Of a stretch of 64,000 nucleotides of DNA, positions 1 to 9,311 are shown in pieces. This DNA is from Herbaspirillum sp. WKF16 (GTDB lineage Bacteria > Pseudomonadota > Gammaproteobacteria > Burkholderiales > Burkholderiaceae_D): contig NZ_CP118632.1 of the NCBI RefSeq assembly GCF_028993615.1, positions 4,278,001 through 4,342,000 on the forward strand. The letters are read 5' to 3'. The position numbers and the translations under genes are program-made. The notes under the pieces were generated by a model. The model saw nothing but the letters and a program-made list of their open reading frames with translations, was not told where the DNA came from and made no database searches. Each line of letters begins with the position of its first letter. The first letter of the stretch is position 1.

Positions 1-1
1 G

Positions 2-1450
2 ATCCATGCCGTGCTCGGGGAGAACGGCGCCGGCAAGTCGACCCTGATGAAAATCATCTTCGGCGCGGTCAAGCCCGACGCCGGCGAGATCCGCTGGAAC
101 GGCGAGGCGGTGCAGATCGCCAATCCGCAGGTGGCGCGCCGGCTCGGCATCGCCATGGTGTTCCAGCATTTTTCGCTGTTCGACACGCTGACCGTCACCG
201 AGAACATCGCGCTGGGCCTGGATGCGTCTACCGATCTCAAGGAGCTGGCCCAGCGCATCACCGAAACCGGCGACAGGTACGGCCTGGAGCTGGAGCCGCA
301 CCGCCATGTGCATACGCTGTCGGTAGGCGAGCGCCAGCGCGTGGAGATCGTGCGCGCGCTGCTGACCAATCCGCAGTTGCTGATCCTGGACGAGCCGACC
401 TCGGTGTTGACGCCGCAGGCGGTGGAAAAACTCTTCGTCACCCTGCGCCGCCTGGCCGACGAAGGCTGCAGCATCCTCTATATCAGCCACAAGCTCGACG
501 AGATCCGCGCGCTGTGCCACAGCGCCACCGTGATGCGCGGCGGCCGCGTGACCGGCAATTGCGATCCGCGCGCCGAGACCAGCGCCGGCCTTTCGCGCAT
601 GATGATCGGCGACGAACTGGTGCGCCTGACGCGCGAACGCAATCCCGAATCCCAGCGCAACGAGCGCAAGCTGCACGTCAACCGCCTGTCGTTGCCCAAG
701 GCCCACCTGTTTGCCACCGAACTGAAGGACATCGAGTGCGAGGTGCGCGCCGGCGAGATCGTCGGCATCGCCGGCGTCTCCGGCAACGGCCAGCAGGAAC
801 TGCTGGCGGCGTTGTCGGGCGAGGACCAGCGCGCGGCGCCCAACATGGTGATCCTGGGCGGCAGCCCGGTCGGCCACCTCTCGCCCAACCCGCGCCGCGC
901 GGCCGGCCTGGGGCTGGTGCCGGAAGAACGGCTGGGACGCGGCGCCGTGCCCACGCTTTCGCTCACGGCCAACATGCTGCTGTCGCACCAGAAGACGCCC
1001 TATGTGAAGCGTGGCATGATCGATTTCGGCTTCACCCGCCGCGCCGCCGCCTCCATCATCGAGCGCTTCAAGGTCAAGGCGGCCGGGCCGGATGCGCCGG
1101 CCAAGAGCCTGTCGGGCGGCAACCTGCAGAAATTCATCGTCGGCCGCGAGATGGAACGCAAGCCTGCGGTGTTCGTGGTGGCCCAGCCGACCTGGGGCGT
1201 GGACGTGGGCGCCGCCGCCCAGATCCACGGCGAAATACTGAAACTGAAACAGGAAGGCTGCGCGGTGCTGGTGATCTCGGAAGAACTGGATGAGCTGTTC
1301 GCGCTGTGCGACCGCCTGCATGTGATCGCCAAGGGCCGCCTGTCGCCGTCGATCCCGATCGAGCAGGCCACGCGCGAGCAGGTCGGGGTGTGGATGAGCG
1401 GCTTGTGGGATGCGGACGCGAACGATGCGACGGAGGCCGGCCATGTCTAA
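2..1450 (+). CDS. BMP/nucleoside-type ABC transporter ATP-binding protein (5' end outside window)
   Basis: Duplicated ABC ATPase that powers the importer encoded by the next three genes. The reading frame is already open at the window edge, so the true start lies upstream. The first half shows a Walker A (GENGAGKST, about residue 6 of the visible part), the signature LSVGERQ and a Walker B ending LDEPTS. The second half has the degenerate pattern of the RbsA/YufO/NupO type: a weak P-loop (VSGNGQQEL), a good LSGGNLQK signature and AQPTWG where a catalytic EPT would be expected. Only the N-terminal site is therefore likely to hydrolyse ATP normally. The stop overlaps the next start by 8 bp, so the genes are translationally coupled. 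Substrate is not readable from sequence; BMP systems usually carry nucleosides or purines. Confidence 0.93.
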   Translation: MHAVLGENGAGKSTLMKIIFGAVKPDAGEIRWNGEAVQIANPQVARRLGIAMVFQHFSLFDTLTVTENIALGLDASTDLKELAQRITETGDRYGLELEPHRHVHTLSVGERQRVEIVRALLTNPQLLILDEPTSVLTPQAVEKLFVTLRRLADEGCSILYISHKLDEIRALCHSATVMRGGRVTGNCDPRAETSAGLSRMMIGDELVRLTRERNPESQRNERKLHVNRLSLPKAHLFATELKDIECEVRAGEIVGIAGVSGNGQQELLAALSGEDQRAAPNMVILGGSPVGHLSPNPRRAAGLGLVPEERLGRGAVPTLSLTANMLLSHQKTPYVKRGMIDFGFTRRAAASIIERFKVKAAGPDAPAKSLSGGNLQKFIVGREMERKPAVFVVAQPTWGVDVGAAAQIHGEILKLKQEGCAVLVISEELDELFALCDRLHVIAKGRLSPSIPIEQATREQVGVWMSGLWDADANDATEAGHV

Positions 1451-2537
1451 GCTGATGTCGCTCCCCTTGCGCCTCGAATTGCGCGGCGCGCCCTCGCGCG
1501 CCATGACGTATTGGTCGCCGGTCATCGCCATCGTCCTTACGCTGGTGCTGGGCGCCCTGCTGTTCCTGGCGCTGGGCAAGGATCCCTTGGCCGGGCTGAA
1601 AGTGTTCCTGGTCGATCCGTTCAACGGCAAGCGCGCCATCAGCGAGCTGCTGCTCAAATCGGTCCCGCTGATCCTGTGCGCGCTGGGCCTGGCGGTGTGC
1701 TTCCGCGCCAGCATCTGGAACATCGGCGCCGAAGGCCAGTTCACCGTCGGCGCGCTGTGCTCGGGGGCCATGCTGGTCTGGCTGGACGTGCCCGGCCATG
1801 CGATTTCCGGCGGCATGGGCCTGCTGCTGACGATCGTCGCCGGCGTCGTGGGCGGCGCCGCCTGGGCCGGCATCACGGCCTTCCTGCGCGACCGCTTCAA
1901 CGCCAACGAGATCCTGGTGTCGCTGATGCTGACCTACGTGGCGCAGCTGCTGCTGATGTGGGCGGTCAACAGCCCGCTGAAGGATCCCAACGGCATGAAC
2001 TTCCCGCAGTCGAAGGTATTCTCGGGCGAGTTCATGCTGCCGATGCTGATCCCGGGCACGCGCCTGCATATCGGCTTCGCGGTGGCCATCGTGGCCGCGG
2101 CGCTGATGGCGGTGTTCATGATGCGCAGCCTGCGCGGCTTCTCGCTGACGGTGGGCGGCGTGGCGCCGCACGCGGCGCGCTATGCCGGCTTCTCGGCGCG
2201 CTCGGCGCTGTGGGTGTCGCTGCTCATTTCCGGCGCCTTCGCGGGCCTCGCGGGCGCCTTCGAGATCACGGGACCGATCGGGCAGCTGCTGCCCTCGGTG
2301 TCGCCGGGCTACGGCTTCGCCGCCATCATCGTCGCCTTCATCGGCCGCTTGCATCCGGTCGGCGCGGTATTTGGCGGCCTGGTCATGTCGCTGCTCTATC
2401 TCGGCGGCGAACTGGCGCAATCGCGCCTGGGCCTGCCCTCGGCGATCACCGGCGTGTTCCAGGGCATGCTGCTGTTCCTGCTGCTGGCCTGCGACACCCT
2501 GATCGATTACCGCCTGGCGTGGAAGAAGAAAGCTTAA
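1443..2537 (+). CDS. ABC transporter permease, BMP/nucleoside family (first of two)
   Basis: Inner-membrane permease of the YufP/NupP, BPD_transp_2 type, 364 aa. The ATG at 1443 is chosen because a GGAGGC ribosome site sits about 7 nt upstream and because the protein then begins MSKLMSLPLRLELRG, as is usual for the family. Earlier in-frame ATGs lie well inside the ATPase gene. Many hydrophobic segments span the protein. The family motif WNIGAEGQF, near residue 95, marks permeases paired with BMP lipoproteins. It ends 9 bp before the second permease and forms the transmembrane heterodimer with it. Confidence 0.93.
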   Translation: MSKLMSLPLRLELRGAPSRAMTYWSPVIAIVLTLVLGALLFLALGKDPLAGLKVFLVDPFNGKRAISELLLKSVPLILCALGLAVCFRASIWNIGAEGQFTVGALCSGAMLVWLDVPGHAISGGMGLLLTIVAGVVGGAAWAGITAFLRDRFNANEILVSLMLTYVAQLLLMWAVNSPLKDPNGMNFPQSKVFSGEFMLPMLIPGTRLHIGFAVAIVAAALMAVFMMRSLRGFSLTVGGVAPHAARYAGFSARSALWVSLLISGAFAGLAGAFEITGPIGQLLPSVSPGYGFAAIIVAFIGRLHPVGAVFGGLVMSLLYLGGELAQSRLGLPSAITGVFQGMLLFLLLACDTLIDYRLAWKKKA

Positions 2538-2546
2538 GGAACGGCC

Positions 2547-3467
2547 ATGGAACAACTCGCTCCCCTCATCGCAGCCTCGATCAACGCCGGCACGCCGTTG
2601 CTGCTGGCGGCCATCGGCCTGCTGATCAACGAACGCTCGGGCGTGCTTAACCTGGGCGCCGAAGGCATGATGCTGGTCTCGGCCATCGCCGGCTTCGCGG
2701 TCGGCTACGCCACCAAGAGCCCGCTGCTGGGATTCGCCGCCGGCGCCGTATGCGGCATGCTGATGGCCGCGCTGTTCGCCTGGCTGGCGCTGCAACTGGC
2801 GACCAACCAGGTCGCCACCGGGCTGGCGCTGGCGATCTTCGGCGCCGGCCTGTCGGCCTTCGTCGGCCAGCGCTTCGTCGGCCTGGCGCTGCCGGCGCAG
2901 GCCAATGCGGTGCCGCTGCTGGGCGACATCCCCTTCATCGGCCCGGCGCTGTTCCGCCAGCACTGGATGAGCTACGCCGCCTTCGCGCTGTGCCTGGCCA
3001 GCATGTGGTTTCTGTACCGCACGCGCGCCGGCCTGGTGTTGCGCGCGGTGGGCGAGTCGCCGGAGTCGGCGCATGCGCTGGGCTATTCGGTGCGCGGCAT
3101 CCGCCTGGCCGCGCTGCTGTTCGGCGGCGGCTGCTGCGGCCTGGCCGGCGCCTACATGTCGCTGGTCTACACGCCGATGTGGGTGGAGGGCCTGGTAGCC
3201 GGCCGCGGCTGGATCGCGCTGGCGCTGACCGCCTTCGCCACCTGGCGCCCGGCGCGGGTGCTGCTGGGCTCGCTGCTGTTCGGCGGCGTCACCATCGCCC
3301 AGTTCTATTTGCAAGGCATGGGCGTGACCATCCCCTCACAGATTCTGTCGATGGCGCCTTACCTGGCCACCATCGTGGTGCTGGCGCTGATCTCGCGCAA
3401 TCCGGACTGGATCCGGCTGAACATGCCGGCATCGCTGGGCAAGCCGTTCCGCCCCGGAGCGCACTAA
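2547..3467 (+). CDS. ABC transporter permease, BMP/nucleoside family (second of two)
   Basis: Second membrane subunit (YufQ/NupQ type), 306 aa, preceded by an AAGGA ribosome site. It carries the diagnostic LNLGAEGMM segment near residue 35 and repeated hydrophobic helices. A short perfect palindrome (TGTTGCAGCAACA, 3475-3487) lies in the 54 bp before the lipoprotein gene. That hairpin could stabilise the upstream message or set the higher level of the binding protein, but this is inference. Confidence 0.93.
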   Translation: MEQLAPLIAASINAGTPLLLAAIGLLINERSGVLNLGAEGMMLVSAIAGFAVGYATKSPLLGFAAGAVCGMLMAALFAWLALQLATNQVATGLALAIFGAGLSAFVGQRFVGLALPAQANAVPLLGDIPFIGPALFRQHWMSYAAFALCLASMWFLYRTRAGLVLRAVGESPESAHALGYSVRGIRLAALLFGGGCCGLAGAYMSLVYTPMWVEGLVAGRGWIALALTAFATWRPARVLLGSLLFGGVTIAQFYLQGMGVTIPSQILSMAPYLATIVVLALISRNPDWIRLNMPASLGKPFRPGAH

Positions 3468-3521
3468 GTTTTTTTGTTGCAGCAACACGTACTTAACCAC
3501 TGACCCAGAGGGAGAACCACA

Positions 3522-4661
3522 ATGAAGATTTCGCGCAGGGCGTCGCTCACGATGCTCGCCACCCTGGCCGCGGCAACCCTGATCGGTTGCGGCAAGAAGG
3601 AAGACCCCGCGCCGGCCGCGCCCGCAGCTGCTCCGGCTGCCGCCGCGCCCGCCGCCGACCCGCTGAAGGTTGCCTTCGTCTACATCGGCCCGGTCGGCGA
3701 CGCCGGCTGGACCTTCGCCCACGATAAGGGCCGCAAGGCGGTGGAAGAGAAGTTCGGCGACAAGGTCAAGACCACCTTCGTGGAGAACATCCCCGAGTCC
3801 GCCGCCGATGCCGAGCGCGTGTTCCGCCAGCTGGCCACCGACGGCAACAAGCTGATCTTCGGCACCACCTTCGGCTACATGGAGGCCATGCTCAAGGTCG
3901 CCAAGGAATTCCCGGACGTGAAGTTCGAGCACGCCACCGGCTTCAAGACCGCCGACAACCTGGCGCAGTACGACGTGCGCACCTATGAGGGCGCCTACCT
4001 GGCCGGCGTGGTCGCGGGCAAGATGAGCAAGTCGGGCAAGCTGGGCGTGGTGGCCTCGGTGCCGATCCCCGAAGTGATCCGCAACATCGACTCCTTCACC
4101 CTGGGCGCGCGTTCGGTCAACCCCAAGGCGACCACCGCGGTGGTCTGGGTCAACAAGTGGTTCGACCCGGGCAAGGAACGCGAAGCCGCCACCACCCTGA
4201 TCGGCCAGGGCGTGGACGTGCTGATGCAGAACACCGACTCGGCCGCCGTGGTGCAGACCGCGCAGGAAAAAGGCGTGTACGCCTTCGGCTGGGACAGCGA
4301 CATGACCAGCTTCGGCCCTAAGGCCCACCTGGCCGCGTCGATGATCAACTGGGGCGTGTACTACACCGCGCGCGTGCAGGCGGTGCTGGACGGTTCCTGG
4401 AAGAGCAGCACCAGCTGGATCGGCCTGAAGGACAACGGCATCGACCTGGCCGCCTTCAATCCTGAGCTGCCGGCCGACGTCAAGTCGCTGGTGGAAGAGC
4501 GCAAGAAGGCCATCGTCGACGGCAGCGCCCCGATCTGGAAGGGTCCGATCAAGGACAACGCCGGCAAGGAAGTGCTGGGCAAGGACGCCGTGGCTGATGA
4601 CGGCTTCCTGCACGGCATCAAGTTCTACGTCGAAGGCGTGGACGGCAAGGTGCCTGGCTGA
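3522..4661 (+). CDS. BMP-family substrate-binding lipoprotein
   Basis: Binding component of the importer, 379 aa. The N-terminus has a positively charged start, a hydrophobic core and a lipobox LIGC (Cys about residue 23), so it should be lipid-anchored to the outer face of the inner membrane. An Ala/Pro-rich linker (residues 28-45) precedes the BMP fold, which starts KVAFVYIGPVGDAGWT, the usual family opening. A GAGGGAG ribosome site lies 8 nt upstream. Related proteins bind nucleosides, purines or (Med) act in signalling. Nothing nearby fixes the ligand here. Confidence 0.92.
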   Translation: MKISRRASLTMLATLAAATLIGCGKKEDPAPAAPAAAPAAAAPAADPLKVAFVYIGPVGDAGWTFAHDKGRKAVEEKFGDKVKTTFVENIPESAADAERVFRQLATDGNKLIFGTTFGYMEAMLKVAKEFPDVKFEHATGFKTADNLAQYDVRTYEGAYLAGVVAGKMSKSGKLGVVASVPIPEVIRNIDSFTLGARSVNPKATTAVVWVNKWFDPGKEREAATTLIGQGVDVLMQNTDSAAVVQTAQEKGVYAFGWDSDMTSFGPKAHLAASMINWGVYYTARVQAVLDGSWKSSTSWIGLKDNGIDLAAFNPELPADVKSLVEERKKAIVDGSAPIWKGPIKDNAGKEVLGKDAVADDGFLHGIKFYVEGVDGKVPG

Positions 4662-4706
4662 TGACCCGGGTCTGACCGCGGCCGACCGCAAGCCGGCATG
4701 CAAAGG

Positions 4707-4744
4707 ATGGCAGGGTGCGCCGCGGGGCGTTCCCTGCCATTTTT
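4707..4744 (+). terminator. Rho-independent terminator after the BMP operon
   Basis: A perfect 9-bp stem, ATGGCAGGG (4707-4715) with CCCTGCCAT (4732-4740), is followed by five T. It closes the ABC operon and separates it from minC. Confidence 0.85.
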
Positions 4745-4808
4745 CATGGGCCGGCCGAAAGCCGCCCAAAACCTGCGATCGGCCGCTATCGCAGCGCCAT
4801 CCTGCCTG

Positions 4809-4814
4809 TATAAT
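4809..4814 (+). promoter_or_regulatory. Probable -10 box for minCDE
   Basis: A perfect TATAAT lies 66 bp upstream of minC and just after the previous terminator. No convincing -35 is visible at 16-18 bp, so the promoter may need an activator or be weak. Confidence 0.45.
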
Positions 4815-4879
4815 GCACAGCCAACAATTGCGGGAAGCGGCGCTTGGCCTGGCTTTCCGCCGACCCGACCTGACGATTT

Positions 4880-5698
4880 ATGCAAAAAGCCCGCAAACCG
4901 ATCGACATCAAGATATCCACCGTCGTTGCCATCTCGGCAATCCTGCATGAAACCGACCCGGCCGCGCTGGAACAGGCCCTGAAGGACATGACCGGCGGCG
5001 TATCCGACTTCTTCGAGGACGAGTTTGCGGTGCTGGACATCGGCGCGCTGGAAGGCGAAGCCGCCGCCGGCATCGACTGGACCGCGCTGGTGGCGCTGTT
5101 CAAGCGCTTCCGCCTGAACACGGTGGCCGTGCGCAATGCGCCGGAGGCCTTGCATGCCGGCATCGTGGCGCAGGGCCTGGCCATCGACAGCGGCGCGGCC
5201 ACCGGCGGCCCGTCCAATGCCCGCGCGCAGGAAAACGCGATGATGGCCTCGGTCGCCGCCGCCACGCCGCCGCAACCGCAACCGCAACCGCAACCCGAAC
5301 CCGCGCCCGCCGCGCCGCCGCAAGCGGCTCCGGCCGCGGCGCCAGCGGCCGCTCCCGCGGCCCGCACCATGATCGTCGACACGCCGGTGCGCGCCGGCCA
5401 GCGCATCTACGCGCGCGGCGCCGACCTGGTGATCCTGGCGGCGGTCAACAACGGCGCCGAGATCATCGCCGACGGCAGCATCCACGTCTACGCGCCGTTG
5501 CGCGGGCGCGCGCTGGCCGGCGCCTCGGGCAACACCGAGGCGCGCATCTTCACCGCGTCGCTGGAGGCGGAACTGGTGTCCATCGCCGGGGTCTATCGGA
5601 CCTTCGAGAACGGCCATGCGCCGGAGACCACCGGCCGGCAGGTCCAGGTGCGCCTCAACGGCGAACGCATCGACGTGCTGCAGATGCAGGCCGGGTAG
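4880..5698 (+). CDS. minC: Septum site-determining protein MinC
   Basis: Division inhibitor that acts with MinD at the membrane to block FtsZ rings near the poles; 272 aa. The N-terminal MinC domain covers about residues 8-105. The C-terminal beta-helix domain starts near residue 165 and contains the [19 protein letters not shown] region that binds MinD. The linker between them is long and low in complexity, rich in Pro, Gln and Ala, and encoded partly by tandem CCGCAA hexamers around 5268-5295. It is the first gene of minCDE, 105 bp before minD. Confidence 0.96.
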   Translation: MQKARKPIDIKISTVVAISAILHETDPAALEQALKDMTGGVSDFFEDEFAVLDIGALEGEAAAGIDWTALVALFKRFRLNTVAVRNAPEALHAGIVAQGLAIDSGAATGGPSNARAQENAMMASVAAATPPQPQPQPQPEPAPAAPPQAAPAAAPAAAPAARTMIVDTPVRAGQRIYARGADLVILAAVNNGAEIIADGSIHVYAPLRGRALAGASGNTEARIFTASLEAELVSIAGVYRTFENGHAPETTGRQVQVRLNGERIDVLQMQAG

Positions 5699-5803
5699 GC
5701 CGACGGCTGCGACATCACCGCAACACCCGGCCGCGCGCCGGCAACGACAATTTGAATCCTGCCGGGACCACCCGGCGCATCTGTTCTTCTTAAGGAGTTT
5801 TTT

Positions 5804-6619
5804 GTGGCAAAAATCATCGTTGTGACTTCAGGTAAGGGCGGCGTCGGCAAAACGACGTCGAGCGCCAGTTTCGCATCGGGCCTGGCGATGCGCGGCCACA
5901 AGACGGCCGTGATCGACTTCGACGTCGGCCTGCGCAACCTGGACCTGATCATGGGCTGCGAACGCCGCGTGGTCTATGACCTGATCAACGTGATCAACAA
6001 GGAAGCCACGCTGAACCAGGCCCTGATCAAGGACAAGCACTGCGAGAACCTGTTCATCCTGCCGGCCTCGCAGACCCGCGACAAGGACGCCCTGTCCGAG
6101 GAAGGCGTGGAGCGCGTGCTGGAAGACCTGGCCAAGATGGACTTCGAATACATCATCTGCGACTCGCCGGCCGGCATCGAGCATGGCGCGGTGATGGCGC
6201 TGACCTTCGCCGACGAGGCGATCGTGGTGACCAACCCGGAAGTCTCCTCGGTGCGCGACTCCGACCGCATCCTCGGCATCATCCAGGCCAAGTCGCGCCG
6301 CGCCTCGGCCGGCGGCGAACCGGTCAAGGAACACCTGCTGATCACCCGCTACGCGCCCAAGCGCGTGGAAGGCGGCGAGATGCTGTCGTACACCGACGTG
6401 CAGGAAATCCTGCGCATCCCCCTGATTGGCATTATCCCCGAATCGGAATCGGTGCTGGCGGCGTCCAACCAGGGCAGCCCGGCCATCCACATGAAGGACA
6501 GCGACGTGGCCGAGGCCTACCAGGACGTGGTGTCGCGCTTCCTTGGCGAGAACGTCGAGCTGCGCTTCACCAACTACGAAAAGCCGGGCTTCCTGCAGCG
6601 CATTTTCGGAGGTAAGTGA
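5804..6619 (+). CDS. minD: Septum site-determining ATPase MinD
   Basis: Membrane-cycling P-loop ATPase, 271 aa, that recruits MinC and is displaced by MinE. A deviant Walker A (GKGGVGKTT) lies at residues 10-18. The C-terminus ends in a basic/hydrophobic stretch ([12 protein letters not shown]) fitting the amphipathic membrane-targeting helix. The start is GTG at 5804, supported by a TAAGGAG site 7 nt upstream. A small hairpin (GCCGGG/CCCGGC, 5761-5776) precedes the ribosome site and could tune MinD level relative to MinC. Confidence 0.97.
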   Translation: MAKIIVVTSGKGGVGKTTSSASFASGLAMRGHKTAVIDFDVGLRNLDLIMGCERRVVYDLINVINKEATLNQALIKDKHCENLFILPASQTRDKDALSEEGVERVLEDLAKMDFEYIICDSPAGIEHGAVMALTFADEAIVVTNPEVSSVRDSDRILGIIQAKSRRASAGGEPVKEHLLITRYAPKRVEGGEMLSYTDVQEILRIPLIGIIPESESVLAASNQGSPAIHMKDSDVAEAYQDVVSRFLGENVELRFTNYEKPGFLQRIFGGK

Positions 6620-6620
6620 C

Positions 6621-6893
6621 ATGTCCCTGCTTTCATTCCTGTTCCCGACCAAGCCCAAGAGCGCGGTTGCAGCAAAGGAACGGCTGCAGATCATCATCGC
6701 GCGCGAACGCTCCAACGGCCGCCAGGGCCCGGACTTCCTGCCGGCGCTGCACAAGGAGCTGATCGAGGTGATCTCCAAGTACACCAAGGTCAATGCCGAC
6801 GACATCAAGATCTCGCTGGACCGCCAGGGCAACCTGGAGGTGCTGGACGTGAACGTGGTGCTGCCCGACGCCGCCGATTCGGCGCCGACCTGA
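6621..6893 (+). CDS. minE: Cell division topological specificity factor MinE
   Basis: Small protein of 90 aa that stimulates MinD ATPase and drives pole-to-pole oscillation. The N-terminal MinD-contact region begins MSLLSFLF, and the C-terminal dimerisation part includes [10 protein letters not shown]. The start follows the minD stop by one base, and its ribosome site (CGGAGGTAAG) is inside the minD end, so the two are coupled. The frame is open further upstream, but that part lies inside minD in another frame and is not MinE-like. Confidence 0.96.
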   Translation: MSLLSFLFPTKPKSAVAAKERLQIIIARERSNGRQGPDFLPALHKELIEVISKYTKVNADDIKISLDRQGNLEVLDVNVVLPDAADSAPT

Positions 6894-6916
6894 GCCTGCG
6901 TGCGCGCATGGAAGGC

Positions 6917-6944
6917 AAAAAGGGCAGCGCGGCTGCCCTTTTTT
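6917..6944 (+). terminator. Terminator after minCDE
   Basis: Stem GGGCAGC (6922-6928) with GCTGCCC (6932-6938), loop of three, preceded by A and followed by six T. It could work in both directions. Confidence 0.85.
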
Positions 6945-6994
6945 CCATGTGCCGCGCTTGCGCCCTGGCTTGATTTTCCTGATGCCCTGATGCG

Positions 6995-7714
6995 ATGAAG
7001 ACCGGGATCCTCACCTCCTCCGCCGACTGCGCGGCCTTGCTGCGCCAGCTGCCGGCCGGCCGCGACTGCGCGATCTACGCCGGCGCCGAAGGGCTGCAGG
7101 CGGCGCGCGAGGATGGCGTCGGACTGCTGGTGGTGGACCTGGACGGGCTGGAAACCCTGGCGGCGCAAGCCGAAGCGGGCCTGCGCGCGCTGCGCATGCA
7201 GGCCGCGCCGGCGCCCGCCGTGCTGCTGCTGGCGGCGGCCGGCCAGAAGGCGTTGCTGCGCACGCTGCGCGCGGTTGCGGACGACTACCTGCTCAAGCCC
7301 ATCCGCCGCAACGAGCTGGCGCTGCGCCTGGAGCTGCTGCTGCACGCGGCAGATCCCCAGGCTGCCGCGGCGCGCGTGGTCGAGGCCGGCGGTTTCCTGT
7401 TCGACCTCGATCGCCTGCGGGTTTCCAGCCCGCGGCGCCCGGGACTCGACGCCGCGCTCACGCAGAAGGAGGCCGAGCTGGCCCTGCTGCTGCTGCAGAA
7501 CCTGGGCCGGCCGCTGTCGCGCGCCTTCCTGCAGGAGCGCATCTGGGGCGCCGAGCCCGAGCTGCCGACCCGCACCATCGACACCCACGTTTCGCGCGTG
7601 CGCACCAAGCTCGGCCTGCAGCCGGGCTTCGGCTACCGGCTGGCCACCGTGTATGGCTACGGCTACCAGCTGGAGCTGGTCGGCGCGGAGGGCAAACCGG
7701 CGCAGGCCGAATGA
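6995..7714 (+). CDS. Orphan OmpR-like response regulator with degenerate receiver
   Basis: 239 aa. The C-terminal half (about residues 135-230) is a winged-helix DNA-binding domain of the OmpR/PhoB type, with the RTIDTHVSRVRTKLG recognition region and the closing GYGYQL hairpin. The N-terminal half resembles a receiver: VVDLDG (Asp48/Asp50) in the phospho-acceptor region and LLKPIRR with the conserved Lys-Pro. The usual acidic pair near residue 10 is missing (TSSADC), so metal binding and phosphorylation may be lost. No histidine kinase gene is adjacent. It probably binds DNA without a classical partner; targets unknown. Confidence 0.8.
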   Translation: MKTGILTSSADCAALLRQLPAGRDCAIYAGAEGLQAAREDGVGLLVVDLDGLETLAAQAEAGLRALRMQAAPAPAVLLLAAAGQKALLRTLRAVADDYLLKPIRRNELALRLELLLHAADPQAAAARVVEAGGFLFDLDRLRVSSPRRPGLDAALTQKEAELALLLLQNLGRPLSRAFLQERIWGAEPELPTRTIDTHVSRVRTKLGLQPGFGYRLATVYGYGYQLELVGAEGKPAQAE

Positions 7715-7826
7715 TTTCCCCGCGGAAAGTTGTTGTATTCCGATGCCGGCGCCGGCGAAAACTGATCCATATCAGGGATGAATATCGACTATCACCATAG
7801 CGGCAAACCCCTTATTGTGCAGCGGG

Positions 7827-7832
7827 TATAAT
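7827..7832 (+). promoter_or_regulatory. Probable -10 box for hemA
   Basis: TATAAT sits 85 bp upstream of the hemA start in an AT-richer patch of an otherwise empty 203-bp gap. The -35 region is weak. Confidence 0.45.
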
Positions 7833-7917
7833 AGAGCCTCGAAAACGGCCTGCTTTTGGCCGCGCATTTCCCGTATCGCCCTGTTCCAGCTCATCGGCCC
7901 TTGCTGCCGCGAATTTC

Positions 7918-9210
7918 ATGCATTTGCTCGCCGTCGGACTCAACCATACCACCGCGCCGGTTTCGCTGCGCGAGAAAGTGGCGTTCCCCGCTGACCAGAT
8001 CGGTCAGGCGGTGGCGGCGGCGCGCTCGTGGTTCGGCGGCAACGACAGGATCGTCTCGGCCGGCGAAGCCGCCATCCTCTCCACCTGCAACCGCACCGAG
8101 CTGTATGCCGCGGCGGCGGCAGGCCGTGACGGCGTGGACTTCGCCATCGACCGCACCGCCCAGTTCCTGGCCGAATACCACAAGATTCCCTACACCGACC
8201 TGCGTCCCTTCCTCTACGCGCTGCCGCAGGACAATGCCGTGCGCCACGCCTTCCGCGTCGCCTCCGGGCTGGACTCGATGGTGCTGGGCGAGCCGCAGAT
8301 CCTGGGCCAGATGAAGGATGCGGTGCGCCAGGCGGATGCCGCCGGCGGCCTGGGCACCTATCTGCACCAGTTGTTCCAGCGCACCTTCGCGGTGGCCAAG
8401 GAAGTGCGCACCACCACCGAGATCGGCGCGCACAGCGTGTCGATGGCGGCGGCTGCGGTGCGCCTGTCGCAGCGCATCTTCGATTCCGTCTCGGGCCAGA
8501 ACGTGCTGTTCATCGGCGCCGGCGAAATGATCGAGCTGTGCGCCACGCATTTCGCGGCGCAAAACCCCAAGAGCCTGACGGTGGCCAACCGCACCATGGA
8601 GCGCGGCGAGACGCTGGCGCACCGCTTCAACGGCAACGCGATCCGCCTGGCCGACCTGCCGGAGCAGCTCTCGCGTTTCGACATCGTGGTGTCCTGCACC
8701 GCGTCGTCGCTGCCCATCATCGGCCTGGGCCTGGTCGAGCGCGCGGTGAAGGCGCGCCGCCACAAACCCATCTTCATGGTCGACCTGGCCGTGCCGCGCG
8801 ACATCGAAGCCGAAGTCGGCCGCCTGGACGACGTCTTCCTCTACACCGTGGACGACCTGGCCTCGGTGGTGCAAAGCGGCGTCGAAAACCGCCAGGCCGC
8901 GGTGGCGCAGGCCGAAGCCATCATCGAGAACCGCGTGCAGTCCTTCATGCACTGGATCGACAGCCGCGCCATGGTGCCGCTGATCCAGGACCTGCATGAG
9001 ACCGGCGAGGCGCTGCGCCTGGTCGAGCTGGAACGCGCGCGCCGCATGCTGGCCAAGGGCGAGGATGTCGAGGCCGTGCTCGAGGCGCTCTCCAAGGGCA
9101 TCACCGCCAAGTTCCTGCACGGCCCGCAACAGGCCCTGCACCATGCCCAGGGCGAACAGCGCAGCCAGCTGGTCTCGATCCTGCCGCAACTGTTCCGCAC
9201 CAAGCGTTAG
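7918..9210 (+). CDS. hemA: Glutamyl-tRNA reductase
   Basis: First committed enzyme of C5 tetrapyrrole synthesis; it reduces glutamyl-tRNA with NADPH to glutamate-1-semialdehyde. 430 aa, normal length. The catalytic Cys is Cys57 in STCNRTELY, and the NADPH site is GAGEMIEL near residue 200. The start [15 protein letters not shown] is the canonical family opening. It leads a hemA-prfA-dsbB-prmC run on the plus strand. Confidence 0.97.
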   Translation: MHLLAVGLNHTTAPVSLREKVAFPADQIGQAVAAARSWFGGNDRIVSAGEAAILSTCNRTELYAAAAAGRDGVDFAIDRTAQFLAEYHKIPYTDLRPFLYALPQDNAVRHAFRVASGLDSMVLGEPQILGQMKDAVRQADAAGGLGTYLHQLFQRTFAVAKEVRTTTEIGAHSVSMAAAAVRLSQRIFDSVSGQNVLFIGAGEMIELCATHFAAQNPKSLTVANRTMERGETLAHRFNGNAIRLADLPEQLSRFDIVVSCTASSLPIIGLGLVERAVKARRHKPIFMVDLAVPRDIEAEVGRLDDVFLYTVDDLASVVQSGVENRQAAVAQAEAIIENRVQSFMHWIDSRAMVPLIQDLHETGEALRLVELERARRMLAKGEDVEAVLEALSKGITAKFLHGPQQALHHAQGEQRSQLVSILPQLFRTKR

Positions 9211-9311
9211 CGTTCCCCCTCCCGGGCCCGCGCCGCGCGCGCAGGCCAGCCTTGCCGCCTCCCCCCGGAGCGCCGGCCCGCCGCACCACACCTTTGTTAT
9301 CGCACCACGCC

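Noticed and set aside
1134..3314. Long minus-strand open frame under the ABC permeases
   Set aside because: Gln/Arg/His-rich antisense translation of membrane proteins, no start signal or motif.
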